64,000 nt of DNA, taken from Jannaschia sp. CCS1 (lineage in GTDB: Bacteria > Pseudomonadota > Alphaproteobacteria > Rhodobacterales > Rhodobacteraceae). Where the stretch lies: positions 3,286,001 through 3,350,000 of the forward strand of contig NC_007802.1 in NCBI RefSeq assembly GCF_000013565.1, given 5' to 3'. Position numbers and translations under genes: made by a program. Of the stretch, positions 43,274-51,646 are shown piece by piece (position 1 is the stretch's first letter; each line of letters opens with the position of its first letter). The notes below the pieces were generated by a model, which had not been told where the DNA came from, did not search any database, and saw only the letters and a list, made by a program, of their open reading frames with translations.

Positions 43274-43741
43274 TCAGCGCAGGTGTGAGCGCAGGATCCA
43301 GGCGAACTTCTCATGGATTTGGCCACGCGCAATGCACAGATCTTCGGTCAGCGTATCCCCGTGCTCAGCCGCCAGCGCACCGGCGGCCCCAAGGGTTGCG
43401 GCCAGCGTTTCCTGCGCCTTCTGAAGGGCTGCGATCATCGTGCGATCGTCGGCATCGCCCTCATGCTCGGCCACCTTGGACCGGGCCACCATGCCCGCAA
43501 GCGTACCTTCCGCGTGGCCATCGACGGCCTTGATCCGCTCGGCCAGATCATCCTGACCCACGAAATGATCCTCGTAAATCTCCTGAAACAGCGCGTGCAG
43601 CGGGCCAAACCCCATGCCGGTCACGTTCCAGTGGAAATTCTGCGCCAACATCGTCGTGACAGCGGTTTCCGCCACACATTGGTTCAGCGCCTCACAAATG
43701 GCGGTTTGAGCATTGGGGCTAAGATCGGCGGCAGGTTGCAT
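43274..43741 (-). CDS. dps: Dps family ferritin-like DNA-binding/iron-storage protein
   Basis: A 155-residue Dps protein that oxidises and stores iron in a dodecamer and protects DNA. The inter-subunit ferroxidase ligands are all present at Dps spacing: His37 (NFHWNV), His49 (PLHALF), Asp64 and Glu68 (QDDLAERI). The ATG at 43741 has AGAGGG upstream; a longer in-frame start at 43834 is less likely. An Irr-type ICE motif lies about 105 bases before the start, overlapping a possible -35 (TAGACA), which fits repression of iron storage when iron is scarce. Confidence 0.88.
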   Translation of the reverse strand: MQPAADLSPNAQTAICEALNQCVAETAVTTMLAQNFHWNVTGMGFGPLHALFQEIYEDHFVGQDDLAERIKAVDGHAEGTLAGMVARSKVAEHEGDADDRTMIAALQKAQETLAATLGAAGALAAEHGDTLTEDLCIARGQIHEKFAWILRSHLR

Positions 43742-43845
43742 GGGCGTCCCTCTTGAAAATTGTGGTTTTTGGCTGGCGTCGCGGGCCCGCAAAGCGGTCG
43801 CGTCAAGCTGCCTACCGACCATAAATAGGGTCATGGCCGCGCTTG

Positions 43846-43862
43846 TCTAGAATAATTCTAAA
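43846..43862. promoter_or_regulatory. Irr-type ICE motif upstream of dps
   Basis: On the minus strand TTTAGAATTATTCTAGA matches the ICE/Irr consensus TTTAGAA-N3-TTCTAAA at 13 of 14 defined positions. It sits in the dps promoter region and abuts the stop codon of the next upstream gene. Irr is known to repress iron-storage genes in alphaproteobacteria under low iron. Confidence 0.72.
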
Positions 43863-44294
43863 CTATTTTTCCGACGGGCGTTGCAGACCACGGGACAGCG
43901 CCATGATCAACGCCCCAACCTGACGGCGGGCTGGCGCTTTCAGGCGACTGTTGAGCAGGAATGTCAGGCTGTCCGTGTCGCCCGACGCCCCTGCGGTCAG
44001 GGCCGCAAGCAGCCACCTCTCATCAAAGCTCAGCTCTGCCGTGCCAAGCTGATACAGGTGCAGGCCACCCAACCCATCGGCTGACGCCAGCGCCCGCAGA
44101 AGCGCGATTGCACGCGCCTCCACCGGGCAGGCGAGGGTGCAGAGGGCTTGGGTCGAACAGGTGAACAGGTCGCTGCGCGCCAGGCACCGGCTGCGCGCCC
44201 AATGCATCCGCAGAAACGCCAATGTGTCGATATCCACGGGCGGCGGCGGTGGGGCGGGATCAGGACGGCGGAGGGCCGAAAGGGGCATGAGCAT
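43863..44294 (-). CDS. Uncharacterised protein under an iron-rhodo box
   Basis: A 143-residue protein (start 44294 or 44288) that I do not recognise. It begins with a proline-rich stretch (RRPDPAPPPPPVDIDTLAFL), has a cysteine-rich centre (SDLFTCSTQALCTLACPVEA) and ends in helices (FLLNSRLKAPARRQVGALIM). No signal peptide or membrane segment. An iron-rhodo box lies 8 bases before the start and dps follows 121 bases downstream, so it is very likely iron-responsive. It may be a small helical regulator or Fe-sensing protein; there is no motif to decide. Confidence 0.65.
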   Translation of the reverse strand: MLMPLSALRRPDPAPPPPPVDIDTLAFLRMHWARSRCLARSDLFTCSTQALCTLACPVEARAIALLRALASADGLGGLHLYQLGTAELSFDERWLLAALTAGASGDTDSLTFLLNSRLKAPARRQVGALIMALSRGLQRPSEK

Positions 44295-44302
44295 CACATT
44301 CT

Positions 44303-44317
44303 TGAGTGTATTACTCA
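44303..44317. promoter_or_regulatory. Iron-rhodo box upstream of the unknown gene at 44294
   Basis: TGAGTGTATTACTCA fits TGA-N9-TCA with 5-base inverted arms TGAGT/ACTCA, closely matching the box before hemP. It lies 8 bases upstream of the start at 44294, where bound protein would block transcription. A weak promoter (TTGCAT, 17 bases, TACCTG) on the minus strand overlaps it. Confidence 0.72.
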
Positions 44318-44353
44318 GGTAATCTGTAACGGCCAAATATGCAAGGCCCTCCA

Positions 44354-44923
44354 CTAAAAGACGAAGGCCCAGATGTTGTTTGTCCCCGCCTCGGCCAGCA
44401 GCAGAACCGCGAAGGTCACGCGCCAGGGCCAGGAGGGCACGCGCCGCCACAGCAGCACGACGAACAGCGCGCAAAGACCCAGCTCCACCGGCCCGACCCA
44501 ACCCGCGTGGTGACTTCGGTCCCAATAGCTGACGGGGCTGTCGAAAACCCAATCGCTAAACGGCCAGAAATGCGGCCGTCCGTCGCCCGCATGCAGCGGA
44601 AAGTCGAGCATAATGTGCAACAGCCCCGCCCCGGCGAAGGCGGTGAGCACCTGCCAGCCCCGCCAAAGCGCCAGGGCAAAGGCCGCGCTCCACAGGATCA
44701 GGGAATTGTCCACCGCGAAGACCGCCTGCCAGGTGTCGGAATAGTACAGTTCACTAAAAACAACGCGGGCCTCGGTCCCCGCAATCAGAAGGTGCCAGCC
44801 AACCATGAGGTACAGCGACAGGTCCGGCGCCAGCCCACCGGCCATGGCGGCGGCAAGCGTCCAGCGATGCCGGGGCCGTCCGAATGCGGCGGCCCCGAAG
44901 ATCAGATGGGCGGGTGTGTTCAA
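44354..44923 (-). CDS. Inner-membrane protein resembling YdjM/DUF457 metal-dependent hydrolases
   Basis: A 189-residue membrane protein with four or five hydrophobic segments. It keeps the pattern of YdjM-type membrane hydrolases: NTPAHLIFGAAAFG at the start, GGLAPDLSLYLM in place of the PDxD motif, and HIMLDFPLH followed by RPHFWPFSDWVFDSPVSYWD. Related rhodobacterial proteins are sometimes labelled CobQ by database error; nothing here resembles that enzyme. The gene lies 60 bases upstream of the unknown iron-box gene on the same strand but has no iron box of its own. Confidence 0.7.
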   Translation of the reverse strand: MNTPAHLIFGAAAFGRPRHRWTLAAAMAGGLAPDLSLYLMVGWHLLIAGTEARVVFSELYYSDTWQAVFAVDNSLILWSAAFALALWRGWQVLTAFAGAGLLHIMLDFPLHAGDGRPHFWPFSDWVFDSPVSYWDRSHHAGWVGPVELGLCALFVVLLWRRVPSWPWRVTFAVLLLAEAGTNNIWAFVF

Positions 44924-44965
44924 GGTGTCGGACGCCCTGTCACGCGCACCGGGCGTACCGTCGGA

Positions 44966-45331
44966 TCACACAAATACGAACTCGATCCCATAGGGGTGCG
45001 ATCCCTGATAATTCGTGTGCACATAGACGTAGAGCTGCCCGTTCACCGTCCGAAACTCCACATTCTGGAAGTTCCCGTTGGTATGCGTGGTTGAGAAGAA
45101 GACCGGGCCATAGGTGACCCGAACGCGGGCCAGTTGGCCCGGCCTCACAGATAGGAAATAGCATTGCGACCGCTGCGGAACGGCCTGTCCGTGGACGGTA
45201 TGGGCATAGGCCCCGCTCGGGAATTGCACGGTCTGGCACCCGTGGCCTGTCGCCTGCACGGGAAGCGGGGCAAGGGTGGCTGTGGTGGTCACAATGGCCA
45301 GGACGGCAGCGCTGAAAAGGGAACGAAACAT
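44966..45331 (-). CDS. Small exported protein of unknown function
   Basis: A 121-residue protein with a clear Sec signal peptide (MFRSLFSAAVLAIVTTTATL, cleavage near VQA-TG) and a beta-rich mature part containing two cysteines (GCQTVQF and SQCYFLSV), able to form a disulfide. NGQLYVYVHTNYQGSHPYGI suggests a small beta-sandwich. No family recognised. It ends 42 bases before the membrane protein gene on the same strand. Probably periplasmic. Confidence 0.7.
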   Translation of the reverse strand: MFRSLFSAAVLAIVTTTATLAPLPVQATGHGCQTVQFPSGAYAHTVHGQAVPQRSQCYFLSVRPGQLARVRVTYGPVFFSTTHTNGNFQNVEFRTVNGQLYVYVHTNYQGSHPYGIEFVFV

Positions 45332-45465
45332 GGGCGACCTCGCAAAACAAATTCAATGGCGCCACCCTACACAAGAGCCCGCAATCGCCCAAACAGAACC
45401 TGCGCGGGGTGGAAAGGGGCGCGTCGGGCGCTGCCCCGTGGCACAGTCAGGCAAAGGAGGCCCGG

Positions 45466-45948
45466 CTACCCCTGCTCCCAAATCTGAAGGCAGGCCTCTT
45501 CCAGCCGGTTGATCGCAGCCCCACTGCCGCGCAGCGTGAAGCGGGCGGCCTCAAATGCCGGTTGCGCAGGCAGGACCACCTGGCTTCCGGCGATCATCCG
45601 ATCCCGAAGGCCGGCGATATCCGGGTCCGAATATCCGAGGTCAGAGCGCATGATTTGCAGCCTGCCGTTGGACGGGAAGTAGGACTGCACGACCACTTCT
45701 GTCGTGGATCCCGCCACATCGAACACGGCCACGGCCTCCTCCCCCGTCGCGTCGTCGGTCGGGACAACGGTGTATTCCACCCGCATCCCGTCAGGCCGCG
45801 CACGGTCACACGACAGGGCCAGAGACGTCCCGTCCTCATTCGTTGTCCAGACCCCCGCCGACGTGCCCCCCCAGCGAAACCGCCAATCGGCAGCGGCGGG
45901 TGACGCCATCAAGAGGCACAAACCAAAACAAATCGCACCAACACGCAT
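45466..45948 (-). CDS. Small exported protein of unknown function
   Basis: A 160-residue protein with a signal peptide (MRVGAICFGLCLLMASPAAA, then DWRF). The mature protein (WRFRWGGTSAGVWTTNEDGT) has two cysteines and a C-terminal helix (GAAINRLEEACLQIWEQG). No family recognised; invasion-associated or lipid-binding folds are possible. The start at 45948 is supported by GGAGGA; a longer frame runs back into pntB. An inverted repeat directly upstream overlaps the ribosome site region. Confidence 0.68.
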   Translation of the reverse strand: MRVGAICFGLCLLMASPAAADWRFRWGGTSAGVWTTNEDGTSLALSCDRARPDGMRVEYTVVPTDDATGEEAVAVFDVAGSTTEVVVQSYFPSNGRLQIMRSDLGYSDPDIAGLRDRMIAGSQVVLPAQPAFEAARFTLRGSGAAINRLEEACLQIWEQG

Positions 45949-45959
45949 AAAAAATCCTC

Positions 45960-45976
45960 CCCAGATCAAATCTGGG
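45960..45976 (-). terminator. Hairpin after pntB, merging into the next ribosome site
   Basis: Read on the minus strand, CCCAGAT-TTG-ATCTGGG is a 7-base-pair hairpin followed by GAGGA and six T residues directly before the ATG at 45948. It has the form of a rho-independent terminator or attenuator for pntAB whose T-tract forms the start region of the next gene. Confidence 0.5.
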
Positions 45977-46028
45977 AAGGACTTTGGCAAATCTCGCAGG
46001 CCTGTCGCAAGACAAACCTGCCCCGCGT

Positions 46029-47537
46029 CTAGTCGATCTTGGGCAACAGCGCGTCCAAGGACGCCTTGGCGTCGCCGTAGAACATCCGCGTATTGTCTTT
46101 GAAGAACAGCGGATTCTCGATGCCGGAATAGCCCGTGCCCTGCCCGCGCTTGGACACGAAGACTTGTTTCGCCTTCCAGCATTCCAGAACCGGCATCCCG
46201 GCGATGGGGCTGTTGGGATCGTCCTGCGCTGCCGGGTTCACGATGTCGTTGGAGCCGATGACGATGGCGACGTCCGTGTCGGGGAAGTCGTCGTTGATCT
46301 CATCCATCTCCAGCACGATGTCGTAAGGCACTTTCGCCTCCGCCAGCAGCACGTTCATGTGACCGGGCAAACGGCCCGCCACCGGGTGGATCGCGAAGCG
46401 CACCGTTTTGCCCGCTGCGCGCAGCTTCTTGGTGAGTTCGCTCACCGCCTGCTGCGCCTGCGCCACTGCCATGCCATAGCCGGGGATGATGACGATGCTG
46501 TCCGCCTCATTCAGGGCATTGGCCACACCATCCGCGTCGATGGCGATTTGCTCGCCCTCCACGGCCATCTGCTCGCCCGTCGCACCGCCGAAGCCGCCCA
46601 GGATCACGCTCACGAACGACCGGTTCATCGCCTTACACATGATGTAGGACAGGATCGCGCCGGAGGACCCGACAAGCGCCCCCACCACGATCAACAGATC
46701 GTTGCCGAGAGAGAAGCCGATCGCCGCCGCCGCCCAACCGGAGTAGCTGTTGAGCATCGACACCACGACGGGCATGTCCGCGCCGCCGATGCCCATGATC
46801 AGATGGTAACCGATGAAGAGCGCCAGTGCCGCCAGTAGCACCAGCGTCCAGCCGCCAGAGCCCGACAGATACATGATCAGCAGGATCACCGACAGCGCCG
46901 CCGCGCCCGCGTTCAGGATGTGACCGCCCGGCAATTGCTTGGCCGAGGTGTCGATCTTGAACGGCAGCATCGACGAATTGCCAGACAGCTTGCCATACGC
47001 CACGACCGAGCCGGTGAAGGTCACCGCGCCGATCCAGATGCCAAGGGCCAGCTCGACCCGCAGGATGCCGATTTCAACGCCGGTCTTCTTGCCGATCAGC
47101 TCACCGAAGTTCGAGAGCGTGCCGAGCAGCGTATAGGCCCCGTCGCTTAGCGGACCCTCGGGCTGCGGGAACGGCAGGCCCGCATCCGCGAACAGCTGCG
47201 CCACGCGGACGATCTCAATATGGGCGTTGAAGCCAACGACGACGGCGGCCAGACCCACGAGGGAGTGCATGATCGCCACCAGCTCCGGCATCTGCGTCAT
47301 CTGCACCTTGGTCGCCAGTTGGTAGCCAACGGCCGCACCGCCCGCGATCAGGATCAGCGAGATAACCCAAAGGCCCGCACCCGGTCCGATCAGTGTCGCG
47401 ACAACCGCTATCGCCATACCCGCAATGCCGTACCAGACGGCCCTCTTGGCGCTTTCCTGGCCCGACAGCCCGCCCAGCGACAGAATGAAGAGAACGGCGG
47501 CAACCGCATAGGCTGCAATGGTAAATCCGAAATCCAT
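46029..47537 (-). CDS. pntB: NAD(P) transhydrogenase subunit beta
   Basis: Membrane subunit of proton-translocating transhydrogenase, 502 residues. The N-terminal half has about nine hydrophobic segments (starting [20 protein letters not shown]) that form the proton channel with the PntA tail; the C-terminal 180 residues are the NADP(H)-binding domain III with [28 protein letters not shown] and [12 protein letters not shown]. Couples hydride transfer from NADH to NADP+ to proton influx. pntA lies 13 bases upstream. Confidence 0.95.
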   Translation of the reverse strand: MDFGFTIAAYAVAAVLFILSLGGLSGQESAKRAVWYGIAGMAIAVVATLIGPGAGLWVISLILIAGGAAVGYQLATKVQMTQMPELVAIMHSLVGLAAVVVGFNAHIEIVRVAQLFADAGLPFPQPEGPLSDGAYTLLGTLSNFGELIGKKTGVEIGILRVELALGIWIGAVTFTGSVVAYGKLSGNSSMLPFKIDTSAKQLPGGHILNAGAAALSVILLIMYLSGSGGWTLVLLAALALFIGYHLIMGIGGADMPVVVSMLNSYSGWAAAAIGFSLGNDLLIVVGALVGSSGAILSYIMCKAMNRSFVSVILGGFGGATGEQMAVEGEQIAIDADGVANALNEADSIVIIPGYGMAVAQAQQAVSELTKKLRAAGKTVRFAIHPVAGRLPGHMNVLLAEAKVPYDIVLEMDEINDDFPDTDVAIVIGSNDIVNPAAQDDPNSPIAGMPVLECWKAKQVFVSKRGQGTGYSGIENPLFFKDNTRMFYGDAKASLDALLPKID

Positions 47538-47550
47538 AACCCCGGCCCCC

Positions 47551-49125
47551 TTACGATTTCTGGAACATGGCGAGCATGCGCCGTGTCACGAGGAAGCCGC
47601 CAAAGATGTTGATGGAAGCCATGAAAATGCCAGCGGCCGCGAGGATCGTGATCAGGATTGAACTGGACCCGATCTGGATCAACGCGCCCAGGATCACGAT
47701 GCTGGAAATCGCATTCGTGACCGCCATTAGCGGCGTGTGCAACGAATGGGCAACGTTCCAGATCACCTGGAAGCCGATGAAGACCGACAGGATGAACACG
47801 ATGAAATGCTGCATGAAGCTGGCGGGCGCGATCAGGCCGACGCTGAGAAGCAGGATCGCACCGATGCCGATCAGGCCCACCTGCGTTTTGGTCTGCGCCT
47901 TGAAGGCGGCCACTTCAGCGGCGCGTTTCTCCTCGGGCGTCAGTTCCGGGACCGGGGCCGCTTTGGGCTTGGCCGCGATGGCCGCAACCTTGGGCGGCGG
48001 CGGCGGGAAGGTGATTTCCTCCGCAAAGACCGCCGTGGCACCCCGGATCACGTCATCTTCCATGTCGTGATTGACCGTACCGTCCTTTTCAGGCGTCAGG
48101 TCAGCCATCATGTGGCGGATGTTGGTGGCGTAAAGCGTGGAGGATTGCGCAGACATCCGGCTTGGGAAATCGGTGTAGCCGATGATCGTGACGCCATTGT
48201 CGGTGACGATCTTCTCGTCCTTGACGGTCAGCTTGCAATTGCCGCCCCGCTCTGCGGCCAGGTCCACGATGACCGAGCCGGGCTTCATCGCCGCGACCAT
48301 GTCTTCGGTCCACAATTCCGGCGCATCGCGTCCGGGGATCAGCGCCGTGGTGATGACGATGTCGATATCAGGGGCCAATTCGCGGAACTTGGCCAATTGA
48401 GCGGCAGCGAATTCCGGCGAGGACACCGAGGCGTAGCCTCCGGTGGAGGAGCCGTCCTGCTGCTCTTCCTCGAAATCGAGGAAGACAAACTCCGCTCCCA
48501 TCGACTCGACCTGTTCGGCCACTTCCGGGCGCACGTCGAAGGCGTAGGTGATCGCACCCAAAGACGTGGACGTGCCGATGGCCGCAAGGCCCGCAACGCC
48601 TGCGCCCACCACCAGAACCTTGGCGGGCGGCACCTTGCCGGCGGCGGTGATCTGACCGGTAAAGAAGCGGCCAAAGTTGTTGCCCGCCTCGATCACGGCG
48701 CGGTAGCCTGCGATATTGGCCATCGACGATAGCGCGTCCATCTTCTGGGCGCGGCTGATCCGTGGCACCATGTCCATCGCGATCACATTGCCGCCCTGCT
48801 TGCGCGCGGCTTCCATGCCTTTCTCGTTCTGGCCGGGGTAGAAGAAGCTGATCAGCAACTGCCCCTGGCGCAGCTTCTTGGTCTCCGCCGGAGTGGGGGG
48901 GCGCACCTTGGCGACGATATCCGCCGCCTTCCACAGCGCCGCGCCGGTTTTCACCACCTCAACGCCCGCCTCCTTGTAGGCCGCGTCCGAAAATCCGGCC
49001 TGGGCCCCTGCGCCGGCCTCGATCACACACTCATATCCAAGTTTCTGCAGCTGAGTGGCAGAATCCGGCGTCATCGCCACCCGCGCTTCCCCAGCCTCGA
49101 TCTCTTTCGGCGTTCCGATTTTCAT
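47551..49125 (-). CDS. pntA: NAD(P) transhydrogenase subunit alpha (fused form)
   Basis: A 524-residue alpha subunit combining the NAD(H)-binding domain I ([20 protein letters not shown], then [20 protein letters not shown]) with the C-terminal four-helix membrane part ([20 protein letters not shown] to the end), as in E. coli; other alphaproteobacteria split these into pntAA and pntAB. The linker contains an Ala/Pro/Lys-rich stretch ([20 protein letters not shown]). The ATG at 49125 is set by family alignment. Divergent from the SDR gene, 191 bases between starts. Confidence 0.95.
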   Translation of the reverse strand: MKIGTPKEIEAGEARVAMTPDSATQLQKLGYECVIEAGAGAQAGFSDAAYKEAGVEVVKTGAALWKAADIVAKVRPPTPAETKKLRQGQLLISFFYPGQNEKGMEAARKQGGNVIAMDMVPRISRAQKMDALSSMANIAGYRAVIEAGNNFGRFFTGQITAAGKVPPAKVLVVGAGVAGLAAIGTSTSLGAITYAFDVRPEVAEQVESMGAEFVFLDFEEEQQDGSSTGGYASVSSPEFAAAQLAKFRELAPDIDIVITTALIPGRDAPELWTEDMVAAMKPGSVIVDLAAERGGNCKLTVKDEKIVTDNGVTIIGYTDFPSRMSAQSSTLYATNIRHMMADLTPEKDGTVNHDMEDDVIRGATAVFAEEITFPPPPPKVAAIAAKPKAAPVPELTPEEKRAAEVAAFKAQTKTQVGLIGIGAILLLSVGLIAPASFMQHFIVFILSVFIGFQVIWNVAHSLHTPLMAVTNAISSIVILGALIQIGSSSILITILAAAGIFMASINIFGGFLVTRRMLAMFQKS

Positions 49126-49316
49126 CGCACGTCTCCCGGTTGCCCCGTCAATTCCATCCCCAGGGCCGCGAAGCCCGCTCTTGTGCCCATTATCAAGGCG
49201 GTGGCGGCGAAACAACGGTAACACGACGGCCCGGCGTACATTTCTTGCGTATTCTCTGGTATACAGCGCCATATCATTGCGTCAGGCTTGTCGCACTCAA
49301 TCAGAGGGTGAACAGA

Positions 49317-50078
49317 ATGGAGCATAAGGATCGTCATGCCATCGTGACAGGCGGCGGCACGGGCATCGGGTTGGGGATCGCGCTGGCGCTGGCGGGTGCG
49401 GGCGCGCAGGTGACAATCACCGGGCGTGATGAACGGCGGCTGGCCTCGGTGGCCGCGATGCACCCCCGCCTGCACGCCCTTGGAATGGATGTCTCGTCCG
49501 AGGCATCCGTGCGCGATGGCGTCGATCAGGCCGCAGACGCGCGGGGCCCGGTCTCCATTTGCATCGCCAATGCCGGTATCGCCGAACCCGCCTCGTTCCG
49601 GTCCGAGACGCTGGCCCATTGGCGCGAAACCATGACCACAAACCTCGATGGCGTGTTTTTGACGTTTCAGGCCGCGCTCAGCACGTTGGGGCGCGAAGAA
49701 TGGGGGCGGATGATCGCCATTTCCTCCATCGCGGGCCTGCGGGGCTTGAAGGGCGCGTCTGCCTACACGGCCTCCAAACACGGGGTGATCGGGCTGGTGC
49801 GCGCCTTGTCCGAAGAACATCTGGGCGCAGAGATCACCTTTAACGCCATCTGTCCCGGCTATGTCGACACGCCCATCGTGGACCGCAATGCCGAACAAAT
49901 CGCCAAATCCCAGAAGATGAGCGCCGAGGACGCCCGCGATCTGCTGGCCCGCGGTAACCGTCACAAGCGCCTGCTCGGCACCGATGAGGTGACCGCCACC
50001 GCCCTGTGGCTGTGTTCGTCCGCCGCGCGCAGTGTGAACGGGCAATCGATCCAGATCGCGGGCGGTCAGGTCTCGTGA
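49317..50078 (+). CDS. Short-chain dehydrogenase/reductase
   Basis: A 253-residue SDR oxidoreductase. Cofactor motif TGGGTGIGLG (Rossmann TGxxxGxG), NAG in IANAGIAEP, catalytic Ser in ISSIAGLRG and YxxxK in AYTASKHGVIG. The C-terminal PGYVDTPIVDRNAEQI resembles 3-hydroxyacyl or 3-hydroxybutyrate dehydrogenase-like members. ATG 49317 has AGAGGG about 9 bases upstream. Neighbours (pntAB divergent, DUF3422 downstream) do not reveal a substrate. Confidence 0.88.
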   Translation: MEHKDRHAIVTGGGTGIGLGIALALAGAGAQVTITGRDERRLASVAAMHPRLHALGMDVSSEASVRDGVDQAADARGPVSICIANAGIAEPASFRSETLAHWRETMTTNLDGVFLTFQAALSTLGREEWGRMIAISSIAGLRGLKGASAYTASKHGVIGLVRALSEEHLGAEITFNAICPGYVDTPIVDRNAEQIAKSQKMSAEDARDLLARGNRHKRLLGTDEVTATALWLCSSAARSVNGQSIQIAGGQVS

Positions 50079-50228
50079 GGCCTGAATTATCGGGCCAATT
50101 GAGGCGCTTGCGGCGTTCGGTATACAATTGCACCCCGCCAACCCTCTAAAAACATTGGTTTTTTTGGGTTTACACGCGCGCAAATGCCGCTATCTGGGAT
50201 ATATGTATCTTTTGGGACGCCCCGCGCC

Positions 50229-51512
50229 ATGCCGTTGAAAGACCACCCGCTCCGCTATCAGCTGGCCAATGAGCTGCATGCCCGCCCCTTTCCGACATTG
50301 GAATGCCCGGGACAGGCGGTCTATCTGGCGATCAAGCAACCCAAGGAATCGGCCAAACGCGACCGGGCTCTGGACCGCGCGCACCTGCTGGCCCTGCTGG
50401 ACCGGTTCGGCGCACAGCATCCAAGCCCGGACGCCACGCATTACTTTGCCAAACTGGGCCTGTTTCACCTGAAATGGGAAAGCCATACGGAATTCGTGAC
50501 CTATACCGCGTTCATGGAAAACGGTGTGGACCGCCCGTTTGACCCTGCCGCCTGGGATGTGTTTCCCGACGATTGGCTGGAAGAGGCGCCGGGCGTGCGC
50601 ATCACCTCGGCCCATATCCGGTTTGCCAACGCGCCCCGGGACGAGGATGCCATCACCGATCAGATCAAGGAATGGTTCGTGCCCGAAAGCCTCGCCGCGT
50701 CCCGGGTTCTTGATGATACGGCGATCATCGCAGGCGATTTTCGCATCGACACTGCAGGTCACATGCGGTTCGCGGTGTTCACCAACCCCGATACCGGCAA
50801 TCGCCGCATCGGGCGCATTGTCCAGCGGATCTGCGAGATTGAGACCTATAAGGCCATGTCGATGTTGGGCCTGCCCCGCGCCCGCACCATCTCGCACCGG
50901 ATGGGAGAGATTGACGCCACCCTCTCGGCCCTGGTCAGCGACCTGTCCGGCGATCTGACCAAGCCGGATGAGACGCTGTCCGCCCTGCTGACCGCCGCGG
51001 CGGAGCTGGAGCAGTTGCAGACCGAAAGCGCCTTCCGCTTTGGCGCGACCGGGGCTTATGAGGCGCTGGTCAACCAACGGATCGAAGTGCTGCGGGAGGA
51101 TCGCTTCCGGGGCCGCCAGACCTTCGGCGAATTCATGATGCGCCGTTTTGATCCGGCCATGCGGACCGTGAAGGCGACGGAGCGGCGGTTGCAAAGCATG
51201 ACCGACCGCGCGATCCGGGCGGGCGATCTGTTGCGGACCCGCGTGGACGTCGACCGCTCGGCCCAGAACCAGCAATTATTGGAATCGATGGACGCACGAT
51301 CCGACTTGCAATTGAGGTTGCAAAAGACCGTTGAGGGTCTGTCGATCGTGGCGATCAGCTATTACGCCGTGTCTCTTGCGGGCTATGTTCTGGCCCCCCT
51401 GGCAGATCCCCTGGGGGTGGACGAGGCGATCTTGACGGCCATGGCTGTGCTGCCCGTGGTCACCGTCGTGTGGATGGCCCTGCGCGCGATCCGGCGGTCC
51501 ATCGAGAAGTAG
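50229..51512 (+). CDS. DUF3422 family membrane-anchored protein
   Basis: A 427-residue protein of the DUF3422 family. The N-terminus HPLRYQLANELHARPFPTLE and the motif KWESHTEFVTYTAF are family hallmarks. Long helical, arginine-rich segments (residues 200-370) are followed by two transmembrane helices (SIVAISYYAVSLAGYVLAPL and AMAVLPVVTVVWMALRAIRR), so it is anchored by its C-terminus in the inner membrane. Function is unknown. I chose ATG 50229 by family alignment; an ATG at 50184 in frame is possible. Confidence 0.85.
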   Translation: MPLKDHPLRYQLANELHARPFPTLECPGQAVYLAIKQPKESAKRDRALDRAHLLALLDRFGAQHPSPDATHYFAKLGLFHLKWESHTEFVTYTAFMENGVDRPFDPAAWDVFPDDWLEEAPGVRITSAHIRFANAPRDEDAITDQIKEWFVPESLAASRVLDDTAIIAGDFRIDTAGHMRFAVFTNPDTGNRRIGRIVQRICEIETYKAMSMLGLPRARTISHRMGEIDATLSALVSDLSGDLTKPDETLSALLTAAAELEQLQTESAFRFGATGAYEALVNQRIEVLREDRFRGRQTFGEFMMRRFDPAMRTVKATERRLQSMTDRAIRAGDLLRTRVDVDRSAQNQQLLESMDARSDLQLRLQKTVEGLSIVAISYYAVSLAGYVLAPLADPLGVDEAILTAMAVLPVVTVVWMALRAIRRSIEK

Positions 51513-51646
51513 GGCCAGGGACAGGTAGGAATTTCGACGATTTCATCGCCAATCAGCCGGTGCGTTTGTTCCGTCTCCAAACGCTCCTGCGGCGCGTGGC
51601 TCTCCGGGGGGAGGTGTAGGGCCAAGATGAAGGAGAGCGGCGCGTC

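Noticed and set aside
49257-49264. GGTATACA near 49257 and again near 50119 as paired GntR-type operators around the SDR gene
   Set aside because: Only eight bases match and neither copy is a good palindrome; no GntR gene is near.
50148-50165. AAAAAC-ATTG-GTTTTT hairpin after the SDR gene as a terminator
   Set aside because: Almost only A-T pairs, so too weak to call.
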